From Cognatishimia sp. WU-CL00825 (GTDB lineage: Bacteria > Pseudomonadota > Alphaproteobacteria > Rhodobacterales > Rhodobacteraceae): 64,000 nucleotides of DNA. The notes under the pieces were generated by a model. That model was not told the DNA's origin, did no database searches, and saw only the letters and a program-made list of their open reading frames with translations. This document shows, one piece after another, positions 51,140-60,050 of this stretch (the first letter of the stretch is position 1; each line of letters opens with the position of its first letter). Position numbers and translations under genes: made by a program. The stretch is from the NCBI RefSeq assembly GCF_040364665.1, contig NZ_BAABWX010000002.1:62001-126000 (forward strand), read 5' to 3'.

Positions 51140-51616
51140 ATGGTACAGAAAAAAAACGCAGATCCGAATTATAAGGTGATCGCCGAAAATCGGCGGGCGC
51201 GCTATGACTATGCCATCGAAGATGACATCGAGTGCGGCATCATTCTGTCTGGTTCCGAAGTGAAATCCCTACGTGAGAATTCAGCCAATGTGGCTGAAAG
51301 CTATGCAGAGGTGAAGGACGGCGAACTCTGGCTCGTGAACAGCTATATTGCGCCCTATGAGCGCGCGATGTTTGGCCACGAAGAACGACGCCGTCGCAAA
51401 CTGCTTGTGTCCAAACGCGAGTTGTCCCGCCTCTGGAGCGACACCCAGCGCAAGGGCATGACCATTGTGCCGCTGGTGATGTACTTCAATCACAAGGGTT
51501 TTGTGAAACTCAAGGTCGGCATCGGCAAAGGCAAAAAGAACCACGACAAACGGGCCTCCGACGCCAAGCGTGATTGGGGCCGCCAAAAGCAACGCCTGCT
51601 GCGTCACGGGGATTAG
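51140..51616 (+). CDS. smpB: SsrA-binding protein SmpB
   Basis: 158 aa. SmpB brings tmRNA to stalled ribosomes. Conserved text: [52 protein letters not shown], and the basic tail [20 protein letters not shown]. The length is normal. I looked for a tmRNA gene beside it and did not find one. Followed by a stem-loop at 51677-51702. Confidence 0.97.
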   Translation: MVQKKNADPNYKVIAENRRARYDYAIEDDIECGIILSGSEVKSLRENSANVAESYAEVKDGELWLVNSYIAPYERAMFGHEERRRRKLLVSKRELSRLWSDTQRKGMTIVPLVMYFNHKGFVKLKVGIGKGKKNHDKRASDAKRDWGRQKQRLLRHGD

Positions 51617-51676
51617 TCGAGGGTCCCTGTCGCCCAATGGTGCCCAGGGCATGGACAGATGTTTGGCAAAAATAGA

Positions 51677-51702
51677 CCCCATGCTGGTTTGGCAGCATGG
51701 GG
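51677..51702 (+). other. Strong stem-loop downstream of smpB
   Basis: CCCCATGCTG, loop GTTTGG, CAGCATGGGG: a perfect 10-bp stem 60 bases after the smpB stop. No T-run follows, so it may be a processing or protective structure rather than an intrinsic terminator. A second perfect palindrome, TCGTCGAATCGACGA, follows at 51736-51750. Confidence 0.55.
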
Positions 51703-51865
51703 CAACTCGTAACTCCCTGGCACTCGTATAAGGCATCGTCGAATCGACGACTTACTTTGATACTAGACCAAATTTTCGCGTTTTTGGGACTTTTGTTTTC
51801 ACAATCGGATCATTCTGGGGGAGCGTTGGCTCGGTTTTCCCGTATGAACGGTTGGGCTAAATCCC

Positions 51866-52069
51866 TTGGCTGGTCTGCTTGGGGGCGGCCTGGGGCACAC
51901 ATTATTGTCAATGGTTGGTGCACTTGATCTGGCGGGAGCCGTTGGGGCGACGGGGATAATAGGTGGAATCGACCTGGGTCGCATGATCGGGCATAGCGTT
52001 TGCGGTGGTGATGGCGGAGGCGCACTGTTGGCGATTTTTGCCATGATTCGCAAAACACTGGCAAAATAG
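51866..52069 (+). pseudogene. Possible remnant of a small Gly-rich membrane protein
   Basis: The gap 51617-52170 (554 bp) between smpB and the sulfurtransferase holds no convincing intact gene. In it, a frame from about 51866 to 52069 reads as a glycine-rich hydrophobic peptide (LAGLLGGGLGHTLLSMVGAL; ATGIIGGIDLGRMIGHSV) ending in LLAIFAMIRKTLAK. It has only a TTG start without a ribosome binding site, while an ATG with NGWAKSLGW lies in another frame at 51844. This looks like one short reading frame broken by a one-base shift, or chance. Confidence 0.3.
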
Positions 52070-52170
52070 CCCGATAAATTCAACGTTCCGACCTCTAAGC
52101 GCCGACACGGCCTTGAAACCCACGATTTCGGATAGTAGGCAATTATTGTTTTCCGAAATTGGGGGCTGAG

Positions 52171-53028
52171 ATGTTTCAAGACGATCCCAAAACACTTGTT
52201 TCGACCGCATGGTTGGCCACGCATCTGAAAGATCCGGATTTGCGTGTCTTGGACGCGTCGTGGTATTTACCCGGCAGCGCCCGCGATGCCTCCGCTGAAT
52301 TCGCGCAGGCCCATATTCCCGGGGCGCGGTTTTTTGACATCGATGAGATTTCAGACCATCGGTCAGAATTGCCACATATGGCACCTCCCATAGAAAAGTT
52401 CATGTCGCGGGTGCGCGATTTGGGTGTCGGAGATGGCCATCAAATCGTGGTCTATGACGGGGCGGGTTTGTTATCTGCCGCGCGCGTTTGGTGGTTGTTT
52501 AAATTGATGGGGCAAAACAACATCGCTGTTTTGGACGGTGGTCTGCCCAAATGGACGTCCGAAGGGCGTGAACTAACGGCGGAACCTCCCGTCATTCGGG
52601 ACCGCCATATGTTTGCTCGCCGCGTCGATGCGATGGTCAAGGATGTGACCCAGGTCTCTCATGCGGCCAAATTGGGCGATTATTCGATTATTGATGCCCG
52701 CGCCGCCGCGCGCTTTCGAGGAGAGGCACCAGAGCCACGCGAGGGCCTGCGCGCCGGACATATCCCGAATTCACGCAGCCTGCCGTATACGGACCTGTTG
52801 AATGACGACCAAACCATGAAATCTGCCGACGAGATGCGCGGCATTTTTCAAGCTGCGGGCGTCGATCTGTCCAAACCCGCCATCACAACCTGCGGATCCG
52901 GCGTCACTGCCGCGATCCTTTGCCTCGCCATGGAGCGGTTCGGCAAGTCCGATCACGCGCTTTATGACGGTTCCTGGGCCGAATGGGGTGCATTCCCGAC
53001 GGTCCCAATTGCTACCGGAGAAGCATAA
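52171..53028 (+). CDS. sseA: 3-mercaptopyruvate/thiosulfate sulfurtransferase
   Basis: 285 aa from the ATG at 52171 (GGGGG upstream). Two rhodanese domains; the second carries the active-site loop with Cys241 in TTCGSGVTA, the CG[S/T]GVT form typical of mercaptopyruvate sulfurtransferases rather than the thiosulfate type. The first domain has LDASWYLPGSARDA and HIPGARFFDID. It transfers sulfur from mercaptopyruvate to acceptors. Its stop overlaps the start of the aminotransferase (TAATG), and aminotransferases can supply mercaptopyruvate from cysteine. Confidence 0.93.
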   Translation: MFQDDPKTLVSTAWLATHLKDPDLRVLDASWYLPGSARDASAEFAQAHIPGARFFDIDEISDHRSELPHMAPPIEKFMSRVRDLGVGDGHQIVVYDGAGLLSAARVWWLFKLMGQNNIAVLDGGLPKWTSEGRELTAEPPVIRDRHMFARRVDAMVKDVTQVSHAAKLGDYSIIDARAAARFRGEAPEPREGLRAGHIPNSRSLPYTDLLNDDQTMKSADEMRGIFQAAGVDLSKPAITTCGSGVTAAILCLAMERFGKSDHALYDGSWAEWGAFPTVPIATGEA

Positions 53029-54212
53029 TGCTTAGCAATCTCAAAGCTCAACCTGCTGATAAAATCCTCGCGCTTATGGCGAAATTCAAAGAGGATCCGC
53101 GTTCCACCAAGATTGATCTTGGTGTAGGCGTTTACAAGAATGCACAGGGCGTCACCCCGGTGATGCGTGCTGTCAAAGAGGCCGAGCGCCGTCTTGTGGC
53201 AGAGCAAACCAGCAAAAGCTATGTGGGCCTTGCGGGCGATCCAGCTTACGCCAACGCGATGATCGATCTTGTGCTCAGCGACAGCGTTGCGCGCGACAAC
53301 ATTGCTGCGGTGGCCACACCTGGCGGCACGGGCGCAGTGCGTCAGGCATTTGAACTGGTCAAAATGGCCAATCCGGCGGCACGGGTTTTTGTGTCCAACC
53401 CAACCTGGCCAAACCATGTGTCGATCTTGAAATATCTTGGCATCGAAACCATCGCCTATCGCTACTTTGACAGCGAAACGCGCGCGGTCGATTTTGAGGG
53501 CATGTTGGCGGATTTGACAGAGGCCCGCGAAGGCGATGTCGTTTTGCTGCATGGCTGTTGTCATAACCCCACCGGTGCGAACCTGAACCTGACCCAATGG
53601 CAATCTGTCGTTGATCTGATCAACGAAAAAGGTCTGATTGCGATGATCGACATTGCCTATCAGGGCTTTGGCGATGGCTTGGAAGAAGACGCCGCGGCGA
53701 CACGTTTGGTGGCCTCGTCGGTCAAAGAATGCCTGATTGCTGGCAGCTGCTCTAAGAACTTCGGCGTTTACCGCGAGCGCACCGGCATTTTGATGGCAAT
53801 TTCAGATGACAACACCGATACCAAACTGGTACAAGGCTCGCTGAACTTCCTGAACCGGCAAAACTTTTCATTCCCGCCAGATCACGGCGCACGGGTTGTC
53901 ACCACAATTCTGACAGATCCAGAATTGCGCGCCGATTGGGCTGCAGAGCTGGAAGAAACCCGTCTCGGCATGTTGGCACTGCGCCAGCAATTGGCCGATG
54001 AATTGCAACGCCTGTCAGGTTCGGATCGCTTTGGCTTTTTAGCACAGCACCGTGGCATGTTCAGCCAAATCGGCACCACGCCAGACATGGTTGAAAAGCT
54101 GCGCGCTGATAATGCGATCTATATGGTGGGAGACAGCCGCATGAACATCGCGGGTCTGAACGCCGACACCGTGCCTGTATTGGCGAAAGCTATAATCGAC
54201 GCGGGCATCTAA
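53028..54212 (+). CDS. Aromatic/aspartate aminotransferase (class I, PLP)
   Basis: 394 aa from the ATG at 53028. PLP enzyme of the AspC/TyrB subgroup: N-terminus KIDLGVGVYKNAQGVTPVMR, LLHGCCHNPTGANL, MIDIAYQGFGDGL, and the Schiff-base lysine Lys243 in SCSKNFGVYRERTG. The substrate range (aspartate, tyrosine, phenylalanine, possibly cysteine) cannot be fixed. Translationally coupled to the sulfurtransferase gene, which suggests cysteine to mercaptopyruvate use. A strong terminator follows. Confidence 0.93.
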   Translation: MLSNLKAQPADKILALMAKFKEDPRSTKIDLGVGVYKNAQGVTPVMRAVKEAERRLVAEQTSKSYVGLAGDPAYANAMIDLVLSDSVARDNIAAVATPGGTGAVRQAFELVKMANPAARVFVSNPTWPNHVSILKYLGIETIAYRYFDSETRAVDFEGMLADLTEAREGDVVLLHGCCHNPTGANLNLTQWQSVVDLINEKGLIAMIDIAYQGFGDGLEEDAAATRLVASSVKECLIAGSCSKNFGVYRERTGILMAISDDNTDTKLVQGSLNFLNRQNFSFPPDHGARVVTTILTDPELRADWAAELEETRLGMLALRQQLADELQRLSGSDRFGFLAQHRGMFSQIGTTPDMVEKLRADNAIYMVGDSRMNIAGLNADTVPVLAKAIIDAGI

Positions 54213-54232
54213 GTTGGGCTTTCCCACCTAAC

Positions 54233-54259
54233 AAAGGGCGTCCTTCGGGGCGCCCTTTT
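54233..54259 (+). terminator. Intrinsic terminator after the aminotransferase gene
   Basis: AAAGGGCG-TCC-TTCG-GGG-CGCCCTTTT: GC-rich stem capped by a cTTCGg tetraloop and ending in a T-run, 20 bases after the stop codon. Confidence 0.9.
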
Positions 54260-54347
54260 GCGTTGATCCAGAGCCCGATCAGCCACTCAGCCCATTGCGC
54301 CGTTTGTGCCCCTGCGCCATCATGGCCATCTTGTAGCAGGAGTTCCC

Positions 54348-54740
54348 ATGGACCAACGCCTTGCCCATATCGCCCTGGTGGTGCGCGACTACGATGCGGC
54401 GATTGATTTCTACGTAAATACGCTGGGCTTTGAACTTGTCGCAGATGAATACCAGTCCGAGCAAGACAAGCGCTGGGTATTGGTCAAGCCGCGCGGCGCT
54501 GGAAACGCCTCTATTCTGTTGGCGCGCGCCTCTGATGACCATCAAGCAAAATATATCGGCGATCAGGCCGGTGGCCGCGTGTTCTTGTTTTTGAAAACCG
54601 ATGACTTCTGGCGTGACTACCATGCTTATTCAGCCAAAGGCGTCACTTTTGTGCGAGCGCCCAAAACCGAAGACTACGGCACAGTTGCCGTGTTCCAAGA
54701 TCTTTACGGAACGCTTTGGGATCTGGTGCAATTTAGCTAG
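54348..54740 (+). CDS. VOC (glyoxalase fold) protein
   Basis: 130 aa from the ATG at 54348, preceded by AGGAG. One vicinal-oxygen-chelate domain: AHIALVVRDYDAAIDFYVNT near the start with a possible metal His, and AVFQDLYGTLWDLVQF at the end. The pattern resembles YaeR/lactoylglutathione-lyase-like proteins of unknown substrate. Single gene between two terminators. Confidence 0.85.
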   Translation: MDQRLAHIALVVRDYDAAIDFYVNTLGFELVADEYQSEQDKRWVLVKPRGAGNASILLARASDDHQAKYIGDQAGGRVFLFLKTDDFWRDYHAYSAKGVTFVRAPKTEDYGTVAVFQDLYGTLWDLVQFS

Positions 54741-54770
54741 CGCTTCTCCGTTCAGTTGATACCAACTCAC

Positions 54771-54797
54771 AAAAAAGCCCGAGGCATTGCCCCGGGC
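54771..54797 (-). terminator. Intrinsic terminator of the glnK-amtB operon
   Basis: On the minus strand GCCCGGGGC-AAT-GCCTCGGGC followed by six T, with one mismatch in the stem, 26 bases after the amtB stop. The same hairpin may also act on the upstream-facing VOC gene. Confidence 0.85.
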
Positions 54798-54823
54798 CTT
54801 CGTCTTCTGATGTCGGTCAGGCC

Positions 54824-56161
54824 TTAGCCTTTAGAGAACTCAGGGTAAGCTTCCATACCCAGCTCTGCCATATCCAGACCGTTGATCTCGTCTTCTTCGC
54901 CAACCCGGATGCCCATAGTGGCTTTCAGGATGAACCAGACTGCGCCAGAGGTGACCACAGTGAACAGGCCAACAACTACGATGGAATAAAGCTGTGTGCC
55001 CAAGGACGCGTCGCTGTTTGTAAACACAACCGCGATTGTGCCCCAGATGCCGGCAATCAGGTGAACCGGGATTGCACCCACAACGTCATCGATCTTCAAC
55101 TTGTCTAGGAATGGAACCGCAAAGACCACGATCACACCGCCAACAGCACCGATCAAAGTGGCTGAACCCAATGTTGGTGTCAAAGGCTCGGCAGTGATAG
55201 AGACCAGACCCGCCAGGGCACCGTTCAAGATCATGGTAAGGTCAGGCTTTTTGTACATGAACTGTGTCAGCAACAGCGCGGCGATTGCACCACCAGCAGC
55301 AGCTGTGTTTGTGTTAGCAAAGATGCGCGATACGTCGCCCACGTCGCCAACAGTGCCCATGGCCAGCTGCGAGCCACCGTTAAAGCCAAACCAACCCAGC
55401 CACAGGATGAATGTACCCAATGTCGCCAATGTCAGGTTAGAGCCTGGAATTGGGATTGTGCGGCCTTCTTTGTTGTATTTGCCGATACGTGGTCCAAGGA
55501 TCAACGCGCCTGTCAAAGCGGCCCAGCCACCCACAGAGTGCACAACAGTGGAACCCGCGAAATCAAGGAAGCCTGCTTGGTCCAAGAAGCCACCGCCCCA
55601 TTTCCAAGACGCTTGCAACGGATAGATCACAGCGGTCAGAACGATTGTGAAAATCAGGAAAGGCCACAGTTTGATGCGTTCTGCCAAAGTACCGGAAACG
55701 ATAGAGGCTGTGGTGGCACAGAACATCAGCTGGAAGAAGAAGTCAGAGCCGGTCGAAGCATAAGAATAGTCATCTGCCGCTTCTGCAGTCACACCCACAG
55801 CTTCAAGCGCCGCAGTGCCCCAAACGCCAGACAGCACGCCATCGACAGACCAAGTGCCCAATGGGTACATCAGGTTATAGCCAATCAGATAGTAAAAGAT
55901 CGCTGCCAGCGAGAACAAAGCGATGTTCTTTGTCAGCTGCATTGTGACGTTTTTGCTGCGCACCAGGCCGGCTTCCAGCATGGCGAAACCAGCGGCCATC
56001 CAGAAAACCAAAAAGCCGCCAACCAGGAACAGCAACGAGTTCAAAATAAAGACCGTATCGGTCGAGGCATTCACGCCAGCCACCGGACCATCTTGGGCCA
56101 AGGCCAGCGACGGCAAAGCGACCATTGCGGTGGCCAAACCAATCTTGCTTGCGAGTTTCAT
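54824..56161 (-). CDS. amtB: Ammonium transporter AmtB
   Basis: 445 aa with a signal peptide (residues 1-22) and eleven membrane helices, the Amt/MEP/Rh fold. The paired pore histidines lie in the membrane (VVHSVGGWAALTGALILG; VHLIAGIWGTIAVVF), and Trp/Phe gates are in the expected helices. It conducts ammonium and is blocked by GlnK. AAGGGA precedes the ATG. It lies 26 bp downstream of glnK in one operon. Confidence 0.96.
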   Translation of the reverse strand: MKLASKIGLATAMVALPSLALAQDGPVAGVNASTDTVFILNSLLFLVGGFLVFWMAAGFAMLEAGLVRSKNVTMQLTKNIALFSLAAIFYYLIGYNLMYPLGTWSVDGVLSGVWGTAALEAVGVTAEAADDYSYASTGSDFFFQLMFCATTASIVSGTLAERIKLWPFLIFTIVLTAVIYPLQASWKWGGGFLDQAGFLDFAGSTVVHSVGGWAALTGALILGPRIGKYNKEGRTIPIPGSNLTLATLGTFILWLGWFGFNGGSQLAMGTVGDVGDVSRIFANTNTAAAGGAIAALLLTQFMYKKPDLTMILNGALAGLVSITAEPLTPTLGSATLIGAVGGVIVVFAVPFLDKLKIDDVVGAIPVHLIAGIWGTIAVVFTNSDASLGTQLYSIVVVGLFTVVTSGAVWFILKATMGIRVGEEDEINGLDMAELGMEAYPEFSKG

Positions 56162-56187
56162 TATATAAGTCCCTTTTCCGACACGCT

Positions 56188-56526
56188 TTACAGCGCGTCC
56201 TCATTCGTTTCGCCGGTCCGAACACGTACAGCTTGCGCCACGTCCAGAACAAAGATCTTGCCGTCACCAATTTTGCCGGTACGTGCAGTTGTGCTGATGG
56301 TTTCAACCACCTGATCCACCATCGAAGCGGCAACCACCAACTCCAGCTTGATCTTTGGCACAAAGTTCACGGTGTATTCGGCACCGCGATATATTTCTGT
56401 ATGGCCTGACTGAGCGCCAAAACCTTTGATTTCGGTGACCATTAGCCCGCGTACGCCGATCTCGGTCAGCGCCTCGCGGACCTCCTCAAGCTTAAACGGT
56501 TTGATCGTTGCAATAATCAGTTTCAC
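56188..56526 (-). CDS. glnK: Nitrogen regulatory PII protein GlnK
   Basis: 112 aa, start GTG at 56526 with AAAGGGGA upstream. PII signal protein; the T-loop uridylylation site Tyr51 is in GAEYTVNFVPK, and the nucleotide site is GKIGDGKIFV with the C-terminal RTGE. It senses 2-oxoglutarate and ATP/ADP and plugs AmtB. A 7-bp stem-loop lies in its leader at 56554-56573. Nitrogen (NtrC) control is likely by analogy, but I could not define an NtrC site. Confidence 0.97.
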   Translation of the reverse strand: MKLIIATIKPFKLEEVREALTEIGVRGLMVTEIKGFGAQSGHTEIYRGAEYTVNFVPKIKLELVVAASMVDQVVETISTTARTGKIGDGKIFVLDVAQAVRVRTGETNEDAL

Positions 56527-56553
56527 CCTGATCCCCTTTTCGAATGCCGTATC

Positions 56554-56573
56554 GTCGTCAGGTCTGTGACGAC
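56554..56573 (-). other. Stem-loop in the glnK leader
   Basis: GTCGTCA-GGTCTG-TGACGAC: a perfect 7-bp stem with a six-base loop, 28 bases upstream of the glnK GTG. The 266-bp gap 56527-56792 holds this and the divergent promoters of glnK and the penicillin-binding protein gene. Confidence 0.45.
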
Positions 56574-56792
56574 TGTGCAGGGGCAGAAAAACCTTTCAGA
56601 CGGGCAGATCGAAGCAAAACCGCCTGATTTTCACCCAGTGATTGCGGTAGAACGCACAATTTTTGCACAAATGAAGCACATTGATTAAAAAATAGGCGAA
56701 ACGCAAAAGCATAGACTTGTAAGATCAGCTCTACATTTGCTTTTGGCTCGGGTAAAACGATGCAAAGACCAAAATGTCGGGCAGAATGTGGC

Positions 56793-58961
56793 ATGAGTGA
56801 TTCCAAAAAGAAAAAACCCACTTTGGTGGCCGACAAGCGCTATGCAGGGCGCAAAGCGCGCCCAACGAAATCCAAGACCAAACCCACCAAACCCAAAGCC
56901 AAACCGGCGGCCAAGAAACGGGTGCGGGGTGCGGCTCGGCGTAAGTCTGCCGCAAAGCGCGGCGGCATCATCGGTTTTTTCACGGGCATCTTCCGCTGGA
57001 TCCTTCGCCTGATTTGGACGATCACCTGGCGTGTATCCACGGTCATTCTCCTGATCATCGCCCTGGCGGTCGGCTATACCTACCTGCAATTGCCCAACGT
57101 CGATGAACTGCTCGATGGCCGCGCCCGCGGCTCTGTCACCTTGCTTGACCGCGAAAACGATGTGTTTGCCTGGCGCGGCGATCAATTTGGCGGCGCAGTC
57201 ACCGCCGAAACCACCTCAAAACACCTCAAAAACGCGGTCATCGCCACCGAAGACAAGCGCTTCTTCAAGCACTTTGGCGTCAGCCCACGCGGTGTAGCCT
57301 CGGCGGTGCGTATCAACCTGCGCGAGGGCCGTGGCCCGCTGTCTGGCCATGGTGGCTCTACAATCACACAACAAACCGCCAAGTTGCTGTGTCTTGGGGT
57401 GGCTTTTGACAAAGACCAATGGGACTCCGAAGCCGCCTATGTCGCTGATTGCCGTCGTGGCTCTATGGCGCGCAAAATCAAAGAAGCCATCTATGCCATG
57501 GCGATGGAGGCAAAGTATTCCAAAGATGAAATTCTTTCGATCTATCTGAACCGTGCCTATATGGGCGGCGGAGCCTATGGGGCCGAAGCTGCCGCACAAC
57601 GCTATTTTGGCAAAAACGCTGGCCAGCTGAACCCGGCCGAAGGCGCAATGATTGCCGGGCTTTTGACCGCTCCCAGCACATTGTCACCCACCAGTAATCT
57701 GAAACGGTCCCAAGACCGTGCGGCAACTGTGCTGCGGCTGATGAATGACCAAGATTTCTTGTCAGATGCCGACACGGCCAAATGGCAACAAAACCCGGCC
57801 ACCTTATCTGAGGCCGCCCAGGCCAAATCCGGCGGCTATTTTGCCGATTGGGTCATGTCGACGGGCCCGGAGTTCTTTACCAAAAACACCACCGAAGATG
57901 TGATTATCAGCACCACGCTTGATCAGCGCATCCAAGTGGCCACCGAAGAGGGGCTGAAATGGGTGTTTGAAAACAAGGTGCGCGAAGGCTCCAAGGCCGA
58001 GGCCGCAATTGTGGTGATGTCCGCAGACGGGGCCGTGCGCGCCATGGTTGGGGGGCGCAAAACCAAAGTGTCCGGTGCCTTCAACCGCGCGGTGCAGGCC
58101 AAACGCCAAACCGGATCAGCCTTTAAGCCCTTTGTCTATGCCACCGCTCTGGAGCTTGGCTATTCGCACATCGATACCGTGCTGGATGCGCCTTATTGTT
58201 TGAATATCCCCGGCTCTGGCGAATGGTGCCCGCGCAATTATACCAACAAGCATTATGGCAATGTGTCTTTGGAATGGGCGCTGCAAAACTCGTTGAATGT
58301 GCCTGCGGTAAAAATTTCTGAAGCGGTTGGGCGCGATAATGTGCGCAAAGTCGCGGGTGATTTTGGCATCGCCAGCGACCTCAAAGACACGCCAGCTTTG
58401 GCGCTTGGGGCGTCTGAATCTTCGCTGTTGGAAATGACAGGGGCCTATGCGGGCATCCTGAATGGCGGGTCCTCGGTCACGCCTTATGGTCTGATCCAAT
58501 TGCGCCTTCAGGGCGACTCAGAGCCACTGATGGGCTCTGGCGGGGGCATCGGCGAAAGGGTGATCAGCGACGGGGCCGCACGTGAACTGGTTTATATGAT
58601 GCAAAAAGTAGTGTCCGAAGGCACCGGTGGGCGCGCCAAACTGCCCGGTTGGGAAGTGGCGGGCAAAACCGGAACCACCTCGGCGGCCAAAGACGCTTGG
58701 TTTATTGGATTTACGGCGGATTATGTGGTCGGCGTTTGGATGGGTTATGATGACAACACGCCGCTCAGCGGTGTCACCGGCGGCGGCTTGCCAGCTGAAA
58801 TCTGGCACCAGGTCATGAGCCGGGTCACCGAAGGCATGACCCCACGACCCCTGCCGGATTTTGTGCCCAAACAGAAACCCACACCTTTGCCCGAAGCGCA
58901 GCCAAATAACCGTGAAAATGTTTTGGAACAGTTGCTCAAGGGCCTTTTAGGGGTGAATTAG
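56793..58961 (+). CDS. Class A penicillin-binding protein (PBP1A family)
   Basis: 722 aa from the ATG at 56793; an in-frame ATG at 56760 is possible. A very basic Lys/Ala/Pro-rich cytosolic N-terminus (about 60 residues) precedes one membrane helix (about 75-100). Glycosyltransferase domain: AVIATEDKRFFKHFGVSPRG, GGSTITQQTAK, KIKEAIYAMAMEAKYSKDEI. Transpeptidase: SxxK in TGSAFKPF, SLNVP, and KTGTTS. It polymerises and cross-links peptidoglycan. All catalytic motifs are present. Confidence 0.96.
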   Translation: MSDSKKKKPTLVADKRYAGRKARPTKSKTKPTKPKAKPAAKKRVRGAARRKSAAKRGGIIGFFTGIFRWILRLIWTITWRVSTVILLIIALAVGYTYLQLPNVDELLDGRARGSVTLLDRENDVFAWRGDQFGGAVTAETTSKHLKNAVIATEDKRFFKHFGVSPRGVASAVRINLREGRGPLSGHGGSTITQQTAKLLCLGVAFDKDQWDSEAAYVADCRRGSMARKIKEAIYAMAMEAKYSKDEILSIYLNRAYMGGGAYGAEAAAQRYFGKNAGQLNPAEGAMIAGLLTAPSTLSPTSNLKRSQDRAATVLRLMNDQDFLSDADTAKWQQNPATLSEAAQAKSGGYFADWVMSTGPEFFTKNTTEDVIISTTLDQRIQVATEEGLKWVFENKVREGSKAEAAIVVMSADGAVRAMVGGRKTKVSGAFNRAVQAKRQTGSAFKPFVYATALELGYSHIDTVLDAPYCLNIPGSGEWCPRNYTNKHYGNVSLEWALQNSLNVPAVKISEAVGRDNVRKVAGDFGIASDLKDTPALALGASESSLLEMTGAYAGILNGGSSVTPYGLIQLRLQGDSEPLMGSGGGIGERVISDGAARELVYMMQKVVSEGTGGRAKLPGWEVAGKTGTTSAAKDAWFIGFTADYVVGVWMGYDDNTPLSGVTGGGLPAEIWHQVMSRVTEGMTPRPLPDFVPKQKPTPLPEAQPNNRENVLEQLLKGLLGVN

Positions 58962-59019
58962 GCTTGTGCCACCGCCCCCAACTGCCTGCGCAGCCCTCTC
59001 TTAGATTTGGATTTCAGCC

Positions 59020-59361
59020 ATGACACCGTCAACCACTTATCTGTTGCTCGCAGCCGCCGTGCTTGCCGAAGTTGTGGCCACCACCGCCTTGGCGCGTTCC
59101 GAAAGTTTCACGCGTCTGCTGCCCACGGTGATCACCATCGGAGGTTATGCGCTGGCTTTCTACCTTTTGTCTTTTCCACTAAGGGTGATGCCAACTGGCA
59201 TTGTCTATGCAATCTGGTCAGGTTTGGGCATCGTGCTGATTGCAGGTGTGGCGTGGATATGGTTTCAGCAAAGTTTGGATCTGGCCGCGATTGTAGGGCT
59301 GGGGTTCATTATCACCGGCGTGATCATAGTGAACTTCTTTTCAAAGTCGATTGGCCACTAA
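59020..59361 (+). CDS. SMR-family small multidrug exporter
   Basis: 113 aa with four membrane helices. The EmrE-type pattern is clear: LAAAVLAEVVATTALARSES with the essential Glu in helix 1, then FPLRVMPTGIVYAIWSGLGI and IIVNFFSK. It exports cationic compounds in exchange for protons. A bidirectional terminator separates it from the convergent mlaC-like gene. Confidence 0.93.
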   Translation: MTPSTTYLLLAAAVLAEVVATTALARSESFTRLLPTVITIGGYALAFYLLSFPLRVMPTGIVYAIWSGLGIVLIAGVAWIWFQQSLDLAAIVGLGFIITGVIIVNFFSKSIGH

Positions 59362-59406
59362 ATCCAAGGTCTGCATCGGTCTACCAATTATCTAAGTGTT
59401 GAAAAC

Positions 59407-59434
59407 AAAAAACCAGACCCGGAGGTCTGGTTTT
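59407..59434. terminator. Bidirectional terminator between SMR and mlaC genes
   Basis: AACCAGACC-CGGA-GGTCTGGTT with A-run on one side and T-run on the other, so both convergent genes can use it. Confidence 0.88.
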
Positions 59435-59462
59435 GCTTGCTTATGTCATGGTGCGTTTGCGC

Positions 59463-60047
59463 CTAGCCTGCGCGCTTTAGATCCGTGATCAAAGCATCGA
59501 TATTGCCGCGCCGTTTATCCAACATGGCCCCGATTTCGCTTTTCTCGGTCAGGCGCAAGCTGATGCCCTCGATGACCATATCAAAAAACAGATTTTTTCC
59601 GGACCTGTCAGACACCAGAAAATTCAGCTCAAAAGGTGACTCACCCTTCAGATGCGCAGTGCCCTGCACCTCATAAAAGCTTTTGACCTTACGTGCGCCA
59701 TTCACTTGAATGCGCCCGCCCACAAACTCGTTAAACCGCTTGCCATATTTGCGCGAAATGTAACCGGTGAACGCACTGATATAGGCGCGCTCTTGTGCAC
59801 CGCTCATGCGGCGGGCGTCCGCGCCCAATGCCGAACGTGCGATAATGCGCACATCACCATACCGCTTGAAAATCCGTTCAAAGTCTTTGGTCATGCCAGA
59901 AAGGGATTTGCCGGACGCGATGACATTGTTGATGTCGCCCACCAGTTTGCCCACCAAAACCTCGGCCTGACCGCTTGTCAAAGCCAAAGCCTGCATTGGC
60001 ACCAAAGTTGTTGCTGCCAATGCAGCTAAAAAACCACGACGTTTCAT
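59463..60047 (-). CDS. mlaC: MlaC-like phospholipid-binding periplasmic protein
   Basis: 194 aa with a signal peptide (residues 1-23). MlaC/Ttg2D family: periplasmic shuttle of phospholipids between MlaA in the outer membrane and the MlaFEDB transporter. Seen: FERIFKRYGDVRIIARSALG, YISAFTGYISRKYGKRFNEF, and FFDMVIEGISLRLTEKSEIG. It follows mlaA by three bases; the ABC transporter part is not in this window. Confidence 0.9.
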   Translation of the reverse strand: MKRRGFLAALAATTLVPMQALALTSGQAEVLVGKLVGDINNVIASGKSLSGMTKDFERIFKRYGDVRIIARSALGADARRMSGAQERAYISAFTGYISRKYGKRFNEFVGGRIQVNGARKVKSFYEVQGTAHLKGESPFELNFLVSDRSGKNLFFDMVIEGISLRLTEKSEIGAMLDKRRGNIDALITDLKRAG

Positions 60048-60050
60048 TGC

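Noticed and set aside
51617..51800. Possible tmRNA (ssrA) next to smpB
   Set aside because: The region has strong hairpins but no tRNA-like acceptor sequence, TPsiC-like loop or tag reading frame of the alphaproteobacterial two-piece tmRNA.
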